Assembly: GCA_030704615.1 (NCBI GenBank)
Contig: CM060732.1
Span: 76,801,053 to 76,865,052 of the forward strand
DNA from: Takakia lepidozioides
Taxonomy: Eukaryota; Streptophyta; Takakiopsida; Takakiales; Takakiaceae
Direction of reading: 5' to 3'
DNA length: 64,000 bases
Shown: in pieces, positions 22,251 to 35,413 of the stretch
Layout of the letters: each line of letters starts with the position of its first letter
How positions within the stretch are numbered: the first letter of the stretch is position 1
Position numbers and translations under genes: made by a program
Notes under the pieces: generated by a model
The model's database searches: none
Seen by the model: only the letters and a program-made list of their open reading frames with translations
Told to the model about the DNA's origin: nothing

Positions 22251-25020
22251 TTGATCCACATGGAATCATAGGTAATCTGGAGCTTGAAATCCAACCCTCT
22301 TGGATGAATCTGGACCCACACTCCATCCCTGCCCCTTCAGCTATCCATACCTCTGCACAAATCATGTATACATCCTTGTCTTGCTGCTAGCAGCTGACAA
22401 TGACAGCCTAGAATTGTTCTAGCAAACACCCCAACCCTACTTATCACACTAGTTCAAAGTCACTCCAAACCACCACAGATCCACCCAATGAGCTAACTTA
22501 CAGAATTCAATATGCATATCAGGGCCAAGTCTGATGAGGGGGCAAAACAGGCTGCAACAGGTCAAAGAAGAAGGTGCCCTCACCACATTGTCCTTGACCC
22601 ATGGAGGATTTGACCGAGCATCAACCCAAAATGACCTCTTGTGTGTGATGTTTGTGTCTGTAGTCAGGTAATGTTGGATTGGTCTGTGAAAACCACCAAG
22701 GTGCAGCTGAGCAGGCAGAGATCGAAACACGGCCTACTAAGACCAAGCTGACTCTCCCAAGAACCTTGTAAACATCAGGAAGAACACCAAATCATGGTAC
22801 TAACAGGAGCCAAGAGCCCACCTTTGCAGGATGGACAAACTTCACATCGTACATTAAGAAAAGCCACACCTTGTGATTGCGGTTGTCCCACCATCGTGAA
22901 GGATCTTTATAAAACTCATGCCAGCTCACATCATGAACGAGCTAACTTGCAGAATTCTACATGAAATTTAGGGACGACTCTGATAACATGGCAAAACAGG
23001 GTGAAATGTATTGCAGAAGGTACCTTCATTAGCAGCGAATTGTTCTATCAATTGGGCTGCTGCCGCTTCTGTTTCCAGGATGACATCTGGTACAATTCCA
23101 GCTTTGACAATGTCACTATGGACCTCTTCCCTCTTTTCCAGAGCTCCCAGGCTTGCACACGCATTGCAAACACAAACAAACGCGATGTGGTTGGGCTTCA
23201 CCCCTTCACGCAACATTTGCTCATAGGTCTCCTAAGCATTCCTACCACACCTACGCTTGGTAAATCCTGCCAACATAATATTCCACATGATCAAAGATCA
23301 TTGAGGCATTCTGTTGAACACTTGGTGAGCATCCATGATGCTCCCGCACTTAACATACATGTTGACAAGGGTGTTGAGTAGAAAAACATTTGGTGTGAAT
23401 CCACTTTGGATAATGTGAGTGTGCACCTGCTTTCCAGCTTCCAGACCATCCATCTTGATGCACTTAAGCAACAGACAGAGATATCTGAATCTGTTGGAAT
23501 GCCTCCTTGGTTTAGAGTCTGTAGAGCGTCTGTTAGTCTGCCTGCCACACAAAGTATCTTCACATGCCCAGAAGTGCCAGAAGAGGCATTGTGGACTCCC
23601 TCTCTTGATCCTCTAATTTCAACAGTTGTGGTCATGGTTGAGGTGCCTGATTTTATCAACTGTGCCACTGCAGCTGCTGCCTTTAGTTGACCATCTACAC
23701 ATGCAGGTTTCTTGTAGCTACTGATCCACCTGAAATCAAGGTAATCTTAAGCTTCAAGTCCAGCCCTCTTGGATGAATCTGGACCCACACTCTATCCCCG
23801 CTCCTTCAGCTATCCATGCCTCTGCACAAATGATGCATACATTCTTGCCTTGCAACTGATAATGACAGCCTAGATTTGTTCTAGGAAACACCCAACTCAG
23901 CTTATTACACTAGTTCCTATACTGAATTGCGTCTGCTACTCTCCTGTAATCTAACAAGCATTCACCTTTTTGCCTGGTGTCCCACCATTGACTGGGGTCA
24001 GAAAAGTATTCATTCCACAGCTTCTCCTCATCTCTGTTATGTATTTTTGGATACTTTCCTGTCGTCACAGTGGCAGTATCATGTCAAAGTCACTCCAAAC
24101 TACATTCACTCAACCAGCTAACTTGCAGAATTCAACATGGAAATTCAGGGCCGATTCTGATAAGAGGGGAAAACAGGGTGAATGTGAAGAAGGTGCCTTG
24201 ATTACCAGTGCCTGATTTTATCAGTTGTGCCGCTACTGCTGCGGCATGACAGTTGACCATCTACCCATGCAGGTTTCTTGTAGCTATTGATCTACAGGAA
24301 ATCATAAGTAATCTTGTGCTTGAAATCTGGCCCTTTTGGATGAATCTAGACCTACTCTCTATCCCTGCTCCTTCAGCTATCTCTGCCTCTGCAGAAATCA
24401 TGCACACATCAGGGAGCTAATGACAAGGGAGGAGGGCATGGCAATTCGAACCTAGGAAGCTCAAATATTGTGCTCATGAGGATATGGCAGAGGGTGGATC
24501 CTCAACTAAAAACTTGCTGGCCTTTGTGGAGGATCTCAAGTCTCAGATTGTGCAGACCAAGACTTTGCAGGAAGAATGATTGATTGTTGACACTGTCTCT
24601 CGCATGCCCTAAGATCTGAGAATCAAGTTGAAAAAGTAAACCACGTGACTCTGTTCAACCCAACTGCTGAAGGCCTCAAGAGACATTTAGGGCCGGTTCT
24701 GATAAGAGGAAAAAACGGGGTGAAATGTGTTGAAGAAGGTGCCTTGAGTAGCAGTGCCTGAACTTTATCAATTGTGCCGCCGCTGCTGCTGTTGCGGCTT
24801 CCAGTTGACCATCTACGCATGCAGGTTTCTTGTAGTTATCACTCCACATGGATTCATAGGTAATCTGGAGCTTGAAATCCGGCCCTCTTGGATGAATCTG
24901 GACCCACACTCTATCCCTGCTCCTTCGGCTATCCATACCTCTGCACAAATCGTGCATAGCACCTCCTTGCTTTGCTGCTAGCAACTGACAATGACAGCCT
25001 AGATTTGTTCCAGCAAACAC
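22200..25020 (-). repeat. Repeated 5' segment of the PPR family (four partial copies)
   Basis: Segments near 22200-22570, 23700-23900, 24120-24410 and 24680-25020 repeat the same order: CACCTTCTTC-type start, GAATTCTGTAAGTTAGCT, then a coding-like block VWVQIHPRGPDFKLQITY and YKKPAWVDGQL. The block runs in frame into copy B and so looks like the N-terminal part of the PPR gene. Related copies end at different points. A further copy in the opposite orientation lies inside the CACTA element at 52.3-52.85 kb. Confidence 0.75.
22960..23700 (-). pseudogene. PLS-type PPR protein pseudogene, copy B
   Basis: Nearly the same protein as copy A: AQLIKSGTSTMTTTVEIRG, LCVAGRLTDALQTLNQGGI, DGLEAGKQVHTHIIQSGF, TLVNMYVKCGSIMDAHQVF, then in another frame LREGVKPNHIAFVCVCNAC, ASLGALEK, SDIVKAGIVPDVIL. 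It breaks off at about 22960 into the repeated non-coding segment. Frame breaks near 23300 and 23230 make it a pseudogene. Confidence 0.8.
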
Positions 25021-25049
25021 CCTAACCCTACTTCTCACACTATAGTTCC

Positions 25050-25405
25050 TATGCTGACTTGCGCTTCCAACAGGCATTCACCTTTTTGCACCATCGTCGA
25101 GCTAACTTGCAGAATTCAACCTGAAAATTTAGGGATGACTCTGAATCCTGATAACAGGGAAAACAGACTGAAATGTGTTGAAGAAGGTGCTCATATGTCG
25201 GCAAAGCCTCCATCCCGCGCCCTTGTTGTGCATATCCTGCAATCATCGCACTCCACGACACCACATCTCGTTCAGCCATACTGTTGAACACTCCCTGCTG
25301 TCTCCGCTCTAAAGCTCCCATATAGCACACGTCGTGACAATGGCCGACACAACAAGAGCAAACATACAGGTCGATCCCACAAACAGTACACTCGTTGCGC
25401 GGCAC
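25050..25405 (-). pseudogene. PPR protein pseudogene fragment, copy C
   Basis: Contains GVFNSMAERDVVSWSAMIAG and YAQQGRGMEALPTYEHLL, one S motif and part of the next P motif, fused to unrelated upstream codons and followed by the dispersed repeat at 25.1 kb. It is the same family as copies A and B. Confidence 0.7.
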
Positions 25406-25654
25406 TTCTCTCTCTCTATTCTCTCCTCCCCCCGCCCACCCGCTCTCTCATATGCACACAGCAAGATACTAGTCTTTTAGAAACCGCTTATCCTGGTTCG
25501 CGAACCTTAAGTAAACACAGATGGTGGCACAAAGACAAACAAACGCCAAGTCCCTAAGCCTGCGGATCTCTCGAACCACGCCGACCCCAAAAAAGCACGA
25601 AGTCCCAGCCAGGCTGCACACTGCGACCTAGCAACCCTAAACTGGAGCCAAGTG

Positions 25655-25930
25655 CATTATCATCCGTTCATACGTTCATACAATAGTTGCCAGCAAGGCG
25701 TTTTTTTTATCATACGTTCATCCAGTGCACAAAAATTATATTTCATACGTTCATCCAGTGCACAAAAATTATATTTCATACGTTCATCCAATAGCTGCCA
25801 GCAAGGTGTTTGTTTATCACTCGTTCAGGTAATTCAGTTGTTTTGTTTCACTAACCTTTCATACGTTCATCCAATAGCTGCCAGCAAGGCGTTTGTTTAT
25901 CATTCGTTCATATAATTCAGTTGTTTTGTT
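25655..25930 (+). repeat. CATACGTTCATCCAATAGCTGCCAGC tandem repeat
   Basis: Five or more imperfect units built from CATACGTTCATCCA, ATAGCTGCCAGCAAGGYGTT and TTCAGTTGTTTTGTTTCACT. No coding function is likely. The flanking 25405-25655 and 25930-26165 hold no gene. Confidence 0.8.
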
Positions 25931-26164
25931 TCACTAACCTTAATCAGCACACGATTAGTTTACTATTAATGTGTTGGGTCAGTGAAAAAATAGTTATTTT
26001 TTTTTACTTCTTATTATCCACATATATATTGCTATATAATTTATATATTGTGATTACACGTGCCATTTCTTAACTGGTTGTCTCAGTCAGCTCATTTCAG
26101 CTCATTTCAGGTAATCAAAGTCTCTCACTACAGTCAAAATTTTCGCGGTTGTCTAGCACCTCGA

Positions 26165-29100
26165 ATATTTTAATATAAATTTTGACTGCAAAATGGTTGG
26201 GACATACGAAAGTGACAACAGTCAACGCCAACGTCAAACTAAATCGTCGAAATTACATAGGGTGTGTTGTAGTGCACGGTGCACAACTCGATTATTCCCA
26301 TCGTCAAGAGGCTCTGTGATGATCATGCCAAACTTTGGTCGACGTTGCAAAAACAATTTGAGTCCTTAGCAATCCAGCGGAAGTTGGACCTAAAGACTGA
26401 ACTTCTTGAAGCAAAGATGTCAGAGGGAAGCTTAGTTGAGCAATATCTTAAGAAGATTGAGCGTCTTGTGATGAATCTCGGGAGCATATGAGAAGAGGTT
26501 CCCGAAAAAGAATTGATTCAAATCGTTTTGAGAGATCTTCCTGAGAGTTGGTCTGCCTCTAAATCCATCTACGGTGTAATGTATGCAAAAGATTCAGAAG
26601 CAACCTCTACAGATCTGGAGGAGTACCTTCAAGCAAAAGAACTTCGACGCAAGCCTCGGAGAGAAACTGAGGAGCAGTCTCTGGTGGCAGCGTCCAACTT
26701 CAGACGAGGGGAAAGCAACAACCGTGGCAGGGGTCGAAGTGGTCGCGGAAGAGCCAGTGGGTGAGGTAGATCCCAGCATCCCAACAAGAAATGTGACACC
26801 TGCAACTACTGTGGAAAGCGAGGGCATTGGGAAGCTGACTTCTTCATCAAGATTGTCATCCTGGTCAGAAGTCTTATCTCGGCGCAGAAGGTGGAGATAT
26901 TGGCGATAGTGGATCAGACAAAGGTGAGAGTAGCGAATCCAAACCGGTTTTCAACATCGAAGCTATGTTGAGTGAATTTGATTTCAAGTCCAATGGTCAG
27001 TCCAACAGCCAGTCGTGGATTTTGGATTCAGGTGCCACTGCGCTTATAAGTTGTGATAGAGAATCCTTTTCTGAGCTCAAAACTAAGTCTCCAGTTACCA
27101 ATGTGTTGACGGCAAGTGGCACAAAAATGTCTGCGTCAGGATCTGGTTGTATTAAAATTGTTGGCAATAAAACCATCTCTGATGTTCTCTACGTGCTGAG
27201 TGTGATAAAAAATCTTCTGTCAATCGGAAAGCTCACTAACCGTGGACATCTTGTAATGTTTGACTCTAGTCACTGTTGTGTGATGGATAAACACAACTCG
27301 TCGAAAGTCTTTCTTAGGGGTAGTACTCGTGACTCACACAACAAATTGTACTGGCTGGACGTGGCCAAAACTGCTGGGTCGTTGCCCCATACAAATAATC
27401 TTGTGGGGAATAGATCTTTGTTAATGCATGCAAACGTATGGGCATCTTGTAATTTGGTGGAATCTTGCGACAAGACACAAAGGGATCTGTGGCATCGTAG
27501 AATCGGCCATGTTGGTGACGTCTCAATTATCTGACAAGGCATCAACTGGTAGAAGGCGTCCCTACTATTCCACTCATCAAAGAAGTCTGCGGGCTAAACA
27601 ACACCGACAAAAAATACCCAAAGTGATTGTCAACCGTGCAACAAGGCATCTTGGGTTGATACACACCGACTTGTGTGGTCCACTGCCTACAACGTCACTC
27701 AGTGGAGCAAGGTACATCATAACGACTTCTCTCAGTATTCTTGTCAAGTGTTTTTCTTAAAGCACAAAAGCGAAGCATTTGATAAATTCAAATTATTCAA
27801 ACATCAAGTAGAGAATCAGCTATTACACAAGATAGATGTCTTCGTAGTGACAGAGGGGGGGGGGGGTATATGTCTGATCAATTCTCTCGATTCTATCATA
27901 GTCAAGGCATTCGTAGACAACTGACAGTTGCAAGAACCCCACATCAAAACGGTGTAGCCGAGCGCAAAAACAGAACCTTGCTTGAAATTGTCCGAAGTTT
28001 GTCAATTGGATCAAACATTCCATCATCTATGTGGGAGGAAATGGTCAAAGCTGCCAACTATATTAACAATAGATGCAGCACCAGAGCATTGAACCAATCT
28101 ACCCCGTTTGAATGTCTCACCGGGAGCAAACCAATATCAGTCATTTCCATGTGATTGGTAGTACCGCATTCGTACATGTTCCAAAAGAGTTCTGGTAGGA
28201 TACGATGACCAAAGCAAGGCCTATAGGTGCTTTGATCCCCATACCAGAAAAATACTAATAAGTCGAGACGTCATCTTTGACGAACTCAAAGTTGGTGATT
28301 TTTCTGTAAGTTCTATAGAGGCTCCTGGCAGTATTCTTGATCTTTTTCCTCCCACGACAATGATTCTTCTTCTCAAGTTCCTTTGGCCCCGGAGGAGCAA
28401 CGACAGGAAGGAGATGAACGCGAGCACAATTCTCCTCCTTATAGCCCGACTAGGGAGGACGAATTTCATGAAGCCCAGGACACTGTTCCTAAACCCGGCG
28501 ACACTGCTCCAGCAACAATTCAATCTTTGCTTCTCCCGCTCCATCCAGTGTTAAGTCTGATCCTTATAAATATTTAGGGTATCAGATGTACCTCTCAATA
28601 ATCGAACTAGATTGGGGATTTGCACTGGTTGCCGACTCTCCAAATGAGATTCGGTTTGAGGACGCAATTTTAGATCCTCGCTGGAGAGCAGCCATGGAGG
28701 CCGAAATGGGAGCCCACTCTAAGAACGGGACATGGGAACTAATCGATCTTCCCCCGAGACAAAATGCTCTCTCTGCAAAATGGATTTTGAGGACCAAAGA
28801 AGACCATGCCGAGAACGTCAAGTTCAAAGCTAGGGTGGTAGCATGAGGAAATGAGCAAAGACCGGGTCTGGATTACAAAGAAACGTTTGCACCAGTGGTA
28901 AAATGGTCTACGATAAGGCTCGTCACTACACTCGCTGTTGCATTTGGATGGCCTCTCTCTCATATGGACGTAGTCACCGCATTCTTGAATGGTACTATAA
29001 ATAAGACAATATATATGATTCAACCACCAGACTTTGAAATTCTGGGCAAAGAAAATCTAGTATATATGCTGCGGAAGTCAATCCCAAGGTCTGGTATGAT

Positions 29101-30110
29101 GAGGTTGATTCATTTCTTCGCTCAATTGGGTGCATCCGGATTTCCTTGGGTCCAAGCTTGTACTTGTGTCAGAAAGGTGGACAATTGGGAGTAATCTTGT
29201 TGTTTGTAGACAATCTACTAATCACCGGCACAAGTGGTGGACTCATTGATGATCAGTTGAAACTGAGTCTCAGAACGAAATATGAGATTAAGGATTCGGG
29301 GCTAGTTAAGCGGTACCTTGGTGTTGACTTCCATGTTACAAATCAGGGCATACTCTTGCATCAAACCTCCTACTCAAATAAACTCATTCAAGAATATCAT
29401 ATGGAGAATAGCAGGGATTAACTCTTTCTGCAGAAACAAGAATGGCAGATGTGGATTCGATCTACTACTCTCAATTGGTAGGTAAACTTATATACCTAAC
29501 CAACACTCGACCAGATCTTTCATTTGCAGTGGGTTTGATTAGTAGATTTATGTCCTATCCACACTTAGACGCAGCCAGACACATACTACGTTACATCAGA
29601 GGCACTGCTGATCTCGGTATTTACTACCAACGGTGCTCTAAATTGGAGCTGCAAAGGTTTACAAATTCAGACTGGGGAAACTCTTGTCCAGACACCAAAC
29701 GTTCAACTGGAGGTTACATCTTCAAATTGGCATCCGGGCCGATTACATGGAGCAGCAAGAGGCATAATACAAAGCGCTCTCTGAAGGAGCACAAGAGGGA
29801 GTCTATCTGAAGTGTCTCATCCAAGAATTGCAATAGCATGTCATGCCTCCTGCCCACATAAAGTGTACGAACCCAGGTATAGCATCAGATCTCAAAAATT
29901 GTATAATTCCCACTCATCAGGACGTGCACCTCAATTGCGACAATGTAAGTGCTATTAAACCTGCAAAAAATCCCGTGTTTCATGCCAGAACTAAGCATTT
30001 AGAGATTCATCATCACTTTGTTCGTGAACGAGTTCTGGAAGGTGAGATCTCAATTCAACATCACATCTCAAGACCAATCGGCAGATATTCTAACTAAGGT
30101 ACTTCCTCGG
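26165..30110 (+). pseudogene. Decayed Ty1/copia gag-pol
   Basis: In order: Gag (LWSTLQKQFESLAIQ, zinc knuckle CNYCGKRGHWEAD with the last Cys replaced by Phe), protease (WILDSGATALIS), gag-pre-integrase (LWHRRIGHVGD), integrase (LIHTDLCGPL; HQNGVAERKNRTLLEI), RT (WELIDLPP, FKARVVA, ETFAPVVKW, MDVVTAFLNG), RNase H (RPDLSFAVGLISRFM, KHLEIHHHFVRE). At least eight frame shifts or stops interrupt it. The RT active site reads FVDNLLI instead of YVDDLLI. A run of about 12 G at 27854-27865 sits inside integrase. No LTRs were identified at either end. Confidence 0.9.
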
Positions 30111-30885
30111 ATCAAATTTGAGCAGCATCGACAAGCAATTGGAATGAGGTCTTTGGCAGAAATCGAGCTTGAGTGAGATTGCTTCATTTGCCACAGCTAG
30201 ACGATGGTTGCAATAGACTACTGAGTATACAAGTTCACTACGGCACTAAGTTAAGTAGTCTCCTTTCAAGTGAGGGCAGCTACCGTGTGAGCAGCTCACG
30301 TGAGCACGCTCACGCTTAAAGTGGAAAACGTGAGCAGAATCCCTAAAGCGTGAGCAGATTAGTGAAGGGGAGCCTACAACCGAGGGAAGAAGATGGCCTA
30401 TTGCCGTGGACAAAAACTACAATGCACGGACGCATGCACACCCCATCCGACGGGACAATCCAAGCTCCGTATGGTACGAATGTGCGATGAAAAAGCCGAC
30501 GGATGAATGGTTTCAGGATGAATGAAAAGTGGAAAGGATGAATGGTGGATGACTGTTGGATGAGAAATGAGCGAAATGGATGAACCATGACTTCGTTTTT
30601 GTTTCACGTGGAGCAATTGCATCTCGAGTGTGACCTGAATTTCAGATTTGTCGGCTGATCCTGGTAGTACTTACTTTGAGGGAACTTGAAGGAAACTGCT
30701 GAAATAACACAGGAGTAAATTATAGGGGTAAACAGGAGTAAACATACAGGAGTAAATTTGAGTTATCTATGGACTCTTCCGATGGGGGTGGGGCTGCAGA
30801 GGAGGGAGGATGATAGAACATGAGAAGTGGAGGACAAAACCAAATCGTATATTTCTCCAAAAACAATGAACCCAAAAAATTGAGT
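30111..30885. other. Non-coding stretch left of element 2
   Basis: No gene is seen. At 30286-30357 there is a cluster of GTGAGC and GCTCACG inverted motifs (CAGCTCACGTGAGCACGCTC), similar to the hairpin at 11383-11431. Repeats of GAGTAAAY follow at 30710-30750. Confidence 0.4.
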
Positions 30886-31645
30886 CCAAAAAAACTTTGA
30901 AGGCGGTGTGTGTCCAGGTGGGGGGGGGATTAAGGTGTCGTCAATGACATCTTAATTCCCACCTCCGGTTGCCACAAACATTTCATGGAAAATCCCAAAA
31001 AACCAGAAAATTTGAATCCAACAAAACTACAAAGCCGACACCTGTGCAGGTCGCGGCGATTAAGGTGTCGTCAACGACATCTTAAATCCCACCAGCTGCT
31101 GCCACATGTCTTTTCAGATTATGGCCCAAAAATATAAAAAACAGAAATCCAACAAAACTTTGAAGGCGGTGCGTGTGCAGGTCGGGGCGATTGAGGTGTC
31201 GTCAACGACATCTTAATTCCCACAACCTGTTGCAATATGACAGTTCATGGAAAAACCCAAAAAACTAGAAAAAAATGAATCTAGAAAAGCTTTTAAGGCG
31301 GTGCGTGTGCAGGGGGGATTAAGGTGTCGTCAACGACATCTTAATTCCAACAACCTCAACAGAATTTTCAAGGCGGTGCGTGTGCAGGTCGGGGGGATTA
31401 AGATGTCGTCAACGACATCTGAATTTCGACCACCTGAACAAAACTTTCACGGCGGTGCGTGTGCAGGTTGGAGGAATTAAGGTGTCGTCAACGACATCTT
31501 ATTTCCCACCACCTTTTGCGACATTTCAATTCATCGAAAAACCCAAATAGCCCAAAAAATATGAATCCAACAAAGGTACGAAGGCAGTGCGTGTGCAGGT
31601 GGGTGGATTAAGGTGTCGTCAACGACATCTTAATTGGAAAAACCA
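30885..31645. repeat. Palindrome-bearing tandem repeats, left flank of element 2
   Basis: Seven units of 70-130 bp share AATCCAACAAAACTTTGAAG, GCGGTGCGTGTGCAGG, and the near-palindrome ATTAAGGTGTCGTCAACGAC-ATCTTAAT. In six of seven the left arm reads GGTGTC against a right arm of GACATC, which is a G.U pair if folded as plus-strand RNA; the fifth unit has GATGTC and pairs perfectly. They lie 3' of the element 2 transposase, and the same palindrome family recurs at 41.6-44.2 kb on the other side. Confidence 0.9.
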
Positions 31646-31789
31646 CCAACCCCAAAACAAACAAACCGAAAACAGATTCAGCCAAAACAGAAATAGAACA
31701 TGTTAAAAACATTACATTGAACAAAGTGGAATCATTGTCAAAGAATCCAACTCCTTCTAAACACCTCACATTTCAGTAATCCTATCACG

Positions 31790-33147
31790 CTGCAGAAGTG
31801 TATGAACGTCAGTGGGACCCATTGTACACTGGTGAATGCACGTGTCTCGGTGAGGATCACAAAACATCCTGTGAATGTAGATGTAGTATAGGTGTTTGCA
31901 CAGGACAAATTTGGGTTACTTTCAGTGTTCGGGAAGTCCGGGCATGTGCAATTTGGAAAATTGCCAACAGTTACCTCATACGTCTTGTCGTGAACAACAG
32001 AACCCGATGTCACCATACTATACACCCGCCCATAGCCTGGAGGGGGGACATTGACAACTTGGGTCACCCGACACAGCAGGTTTCTTGCTGACTCGATTTT
32101 GCACTTGTTTTCGGGACCTGCCTCAACACGACGGACCGGTTTTCCATTTCGTTTCGTAGGCCAGTCGTTCCCATGTGGTGGACGTGGGGGGAATGCGGAT
32201 TGCGAACCCCGACATGAAACTGGTATTATGACTACTGGGCCTCTTGGAAGACGAAACCCGGCATCCTCCAGCATCTCAATTTCTTGCTTCGACAGACATG
32301 TTCCCAACTTCACTGGCCACACGGCTGGAATTTGAGGCTTACTGAGGACTGAATCCCGGCAAGTCCCCATCACACAACGCTGAATGTCATCAGGGCAAAA
32401 CCAGAACTTGTGAGGCCTGGACTCTCGCGCACCGTAATGTTTGAATAAACCAGTGAAAGACGGGGCAGGAGTCCTGCCTCCGCCCCTAGAAATCTTGCTG
32501 GTGCACTTCACAAAGGACAATGCCCTAACAGCAGAACACCCAACTTTTGATCCTTGGGCTGTCCGTTCAATGTGCCATATTGCATCCACACAATCGGACT
32601 CTTCCACCGCCAGCATCATCTCTCCCTCTCCCCGCACTGGAGTAGAGGGATATGAAGCATTGTATACAACAGAAGAACAGGCACCGACAGAGGGACTGCC
32701 AGATTCGAATGTCGGAGGCCGCACAGGCACACAAGGAATTGAGTAATTATCCCTGTCATGCCGATGGGAGTCACTAGCGGATCCTGGTGGGGTGTCAAGT
32801 TTGCGCTTGCATGAACCGAATCTTTCCTCCCCTTCCAGATGTGGGAGCCTGGACTGCAAAGGTGTTCCATTTGTGAACTCATTTATAGCACGCGCCATTT
32901 TAGCGGGATGCTTCGCTCTATTTGCAGCCCTGAGTAGCAACTCTTCTCTGTCTGGACCTTTGCCAGCTCCCCGTCCCCTTAGGAAGTCTCGGTACCTTGT
33001 TTGTTGCGAAACAGCCCGGACCATGTCATCTGCAGTCGCAACGTAGACGTTCCGCCCGTTTTTGCCGGATTGTGCCATCCACTGACTATGCACAGTCTCC
33101 GCTAGATTGCAGGAGGGCATATCGGCAATGTCCTCCAGTGACATGTT
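31790..33147 (-). pseudogene. Element 2 transposase, SWIM-exon pseudogene
   Basis: This is the homologue of 158-1570: it begins after acceptor GCATGCAG at 33148 with NMSLEDIADMPSCNLAETVH. It keeps ATADDMVRAVSQQTRYRDF, GRTPAPSFTGLF, FWFCPDDIQRC, WPVKLGT and CTCPDF. After CTCPDF the frame is lost through a short deletion; the missing CKHLYYIYIHRMFC and HTLLQRD tail can be read in the next frame to about 31790. So the SWIM finger is split. Intron 33148-33280 is at the same codon as in element 1. Confidence 0.8.
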
Positions 33148-33280
33148 CTGCATGCAATTCAACACAAGCATGATTACGTACAGCAGCATAAGAATTGGAT
33201 TGGACGGCCTGTTCATTCCATGATATATCTCCTGACGAAAAGGAATAAAGCAAAATCATGCTAATCCGCTACTAACTTAC

Positions 33281-34259
33281 AGTTGTCATGAAGGCACCCC
33301 ACTGTCTATATCTGAAGTGCCAGAACCCCAACTAGTCTTCCAGTTCTTTGATTCCATCCAGACTGGCTGCCTCAGATGAGTACCACCAGGCTCGAATAGT
33401 CTGGAACATAGAGTTGGCTTCCTGTTCAGAGGTGGCATCTTTATACAGATGGCATAGTCTCATATGCTCCTCCCGCAACTCCAGTTTTATGGAACTCTTT
33501 GTGTGGCGTTGTAGGGATTGGCTCCAATGAAAGAGGCAAGTGCGTTCTCGGCCTTCCATTGGTACTTTGGGGTCGCCTGAACCAAAAACTGTACGGACAG
33601 CATTCCAATTCGCTTGAGCGATGTCAGCCATGAACCCAGTGAAGTTTGGATCTGGGACACCATGAGCTGTCACGACATTAACAAGGGACTTCCACATAAG
33701 AATTTGTGACTCTGTGTCCTCCGACTGCATGTCACTAACAGCAACAGTCATCACTCTCTGGTATGCAGGATCGTATACATGACAGGCCTTGGTCGTCCAT
33801 TCCTTCACACGTTTCACGTGATCAAACATAACCCAAGATTTCTGAAGATCACCACCAGGCTGCATTCTTCGCACCAGACTAACTCCCGATCCCTCACCAA
33901 CTGTGGACATCTTGAATAAGTACACTTTCCTGGCACCTTGCCCCGGGAAAACATTGTCCTGAATGAAGTCATTTCGGCTTATACGCTTTAACTCCAGGAT
34001 GCTATCCTTAAAGCCTGTGTTGGCAGCACCCCCCCTTAGGACGTTGATTTGATTTCGCACATTCGGAGAACTCAATGTTGAGAAATGGTCCAGAACATCG
34101 TCAAGGGAGGCAGTGTCAAATTTAGTGGTGGACTCCTGCAATTCCCCAAACAAATACTTTTGTAGGAATCATTTGTTTGCTGCCAGAGCAATGGCTGATG
34201 GCGATGCACCAGGAGCACTATGAATTTCGTGTTGAAGCAGTGAACGGACTATATCAATT
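33281..34259 (-). pseudogene. Element 2 transposase, catalytic-domain pseudogene
   Basis: This is the homologue of 1701-2830: VMFDHVKRVKEWTTKACHVY, SDMQSEDTESQILMWKSL, GFMADIAQANWNAVRTVFG, CLFHWSQSLQRHTK. A TGA interrupts it near 34171 (ALAANK/FLQKYLFGE), and the homology stops at 34259 in the middle of the codon series IDIVRSLLQHE. The upstream part of the protein resumes at 39421, so an insertion of about 5.15 kb splits the gene. Confidence 0.8.
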
Positions 34260-34269
34260 CTATTATTGG

Positions 34270-35400
34270 GGGTATGATAAAAATCCATGAGAGCGATTCC
34301 TGTGCGTTCCTCATCTTTTTGTTTTTGGAAACTACTTCATGAAGTGCCTCTAGGTAACACCTCCATGACATTTATGAAGAATAAATGGACGAACCTTCAA
34401 GTTTATTATGGATGAAAGTAAATTTCGCTATTCACAAAGAGGAGCCATATGTAACTAGCCACTTTGTTACATTTAAACTTAACATAATTTTAGTCTGATT
34501 ATTTGTATTTTAAAATCGAATTTCATTCTATTTATGATTTAAAGATTAGAAATAGGTATAATTTTTTTTTTTCATAATTCATAATATTATCTATTCTGTA
34601 ATTATTCCAGTACCTCAAGCGTTTTTTTTTAAAATTCGGAAAATAGCATACATTCTGCAAAATTCCGAATACATTTAGCATACATTCTGTTCATCCATTC
34701 AAATTAGGACAGAATCATCCACATCCGTATTTTAATCCATTTATATCATCCATATTTGGCGAATTCATCCATAACTTATTTTTATTTTTGGAGAATTCGG
34801 CGATTTCATCCATGAAAAAATAGGGAATCGGAGACAGAATATTATTTTCTATTTTTCGAGATCGCCATTTTGGCGAAAATTCGCCAAAAACGAAATCGCC
34901 GATTTAATTTTTTTAATCTAATTATCAATTGAGAAAATACGTGTATTAAATATAAGAGTCTATGTTTTCATGTGGAGCCTGCATGTTCTTGGTAGCTGCA
35001 ATCCTGGGACAAACAGAAACGTACTAACGTACTAACTACTTACTTCCCAAGAAAAAAACTTAAACCACACTGCTCGAATTGAATTGAAATGAGTTAAAAA
35101 ATAATAGTAAGCAAGCTAGGTTGGAATCTCAGGGAAACTGACGGGAACCTTGTGGGATGTCAAAGAACGCCCAATTATGTCTGGGGGCATATAGGGGTTG
35201 CTCTCAATGGATTATATCAACTCTCAAACCCCTAAGCATGGACTTTTGTTGTTTCAAAAGACCTCAGTTTACCCACCATTACACAATGCTTGGAATCTTC
35301 AATAACATCAAACGACAGAGACAAGATCAGTTGCAGCAGATTTCCACTCTACACGTTCCCTTCTTTCACAAGAGAGAAACTTACTCACATGGATACAAAG
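34270..35400. other. AT-rich stretch, no gene
   Basis: Left part of the inserted segment, very AT-rich, with repeated short words such as AATTCATCCAT and TTTTGGCGA. No coding frame or RNA gene is seen. Confidence 0.45.
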
Positions 35401-35405
35401 TCCGG

Positions 35406-35413
35406 AAAAAAAA
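35406..35413 (-). terminator. Pol III oligo-T terminator of the U6 gene
   Basis: Eight T residues on the minus strand directly after GAGAAATGGCTCAA. Confidence 0.85.
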
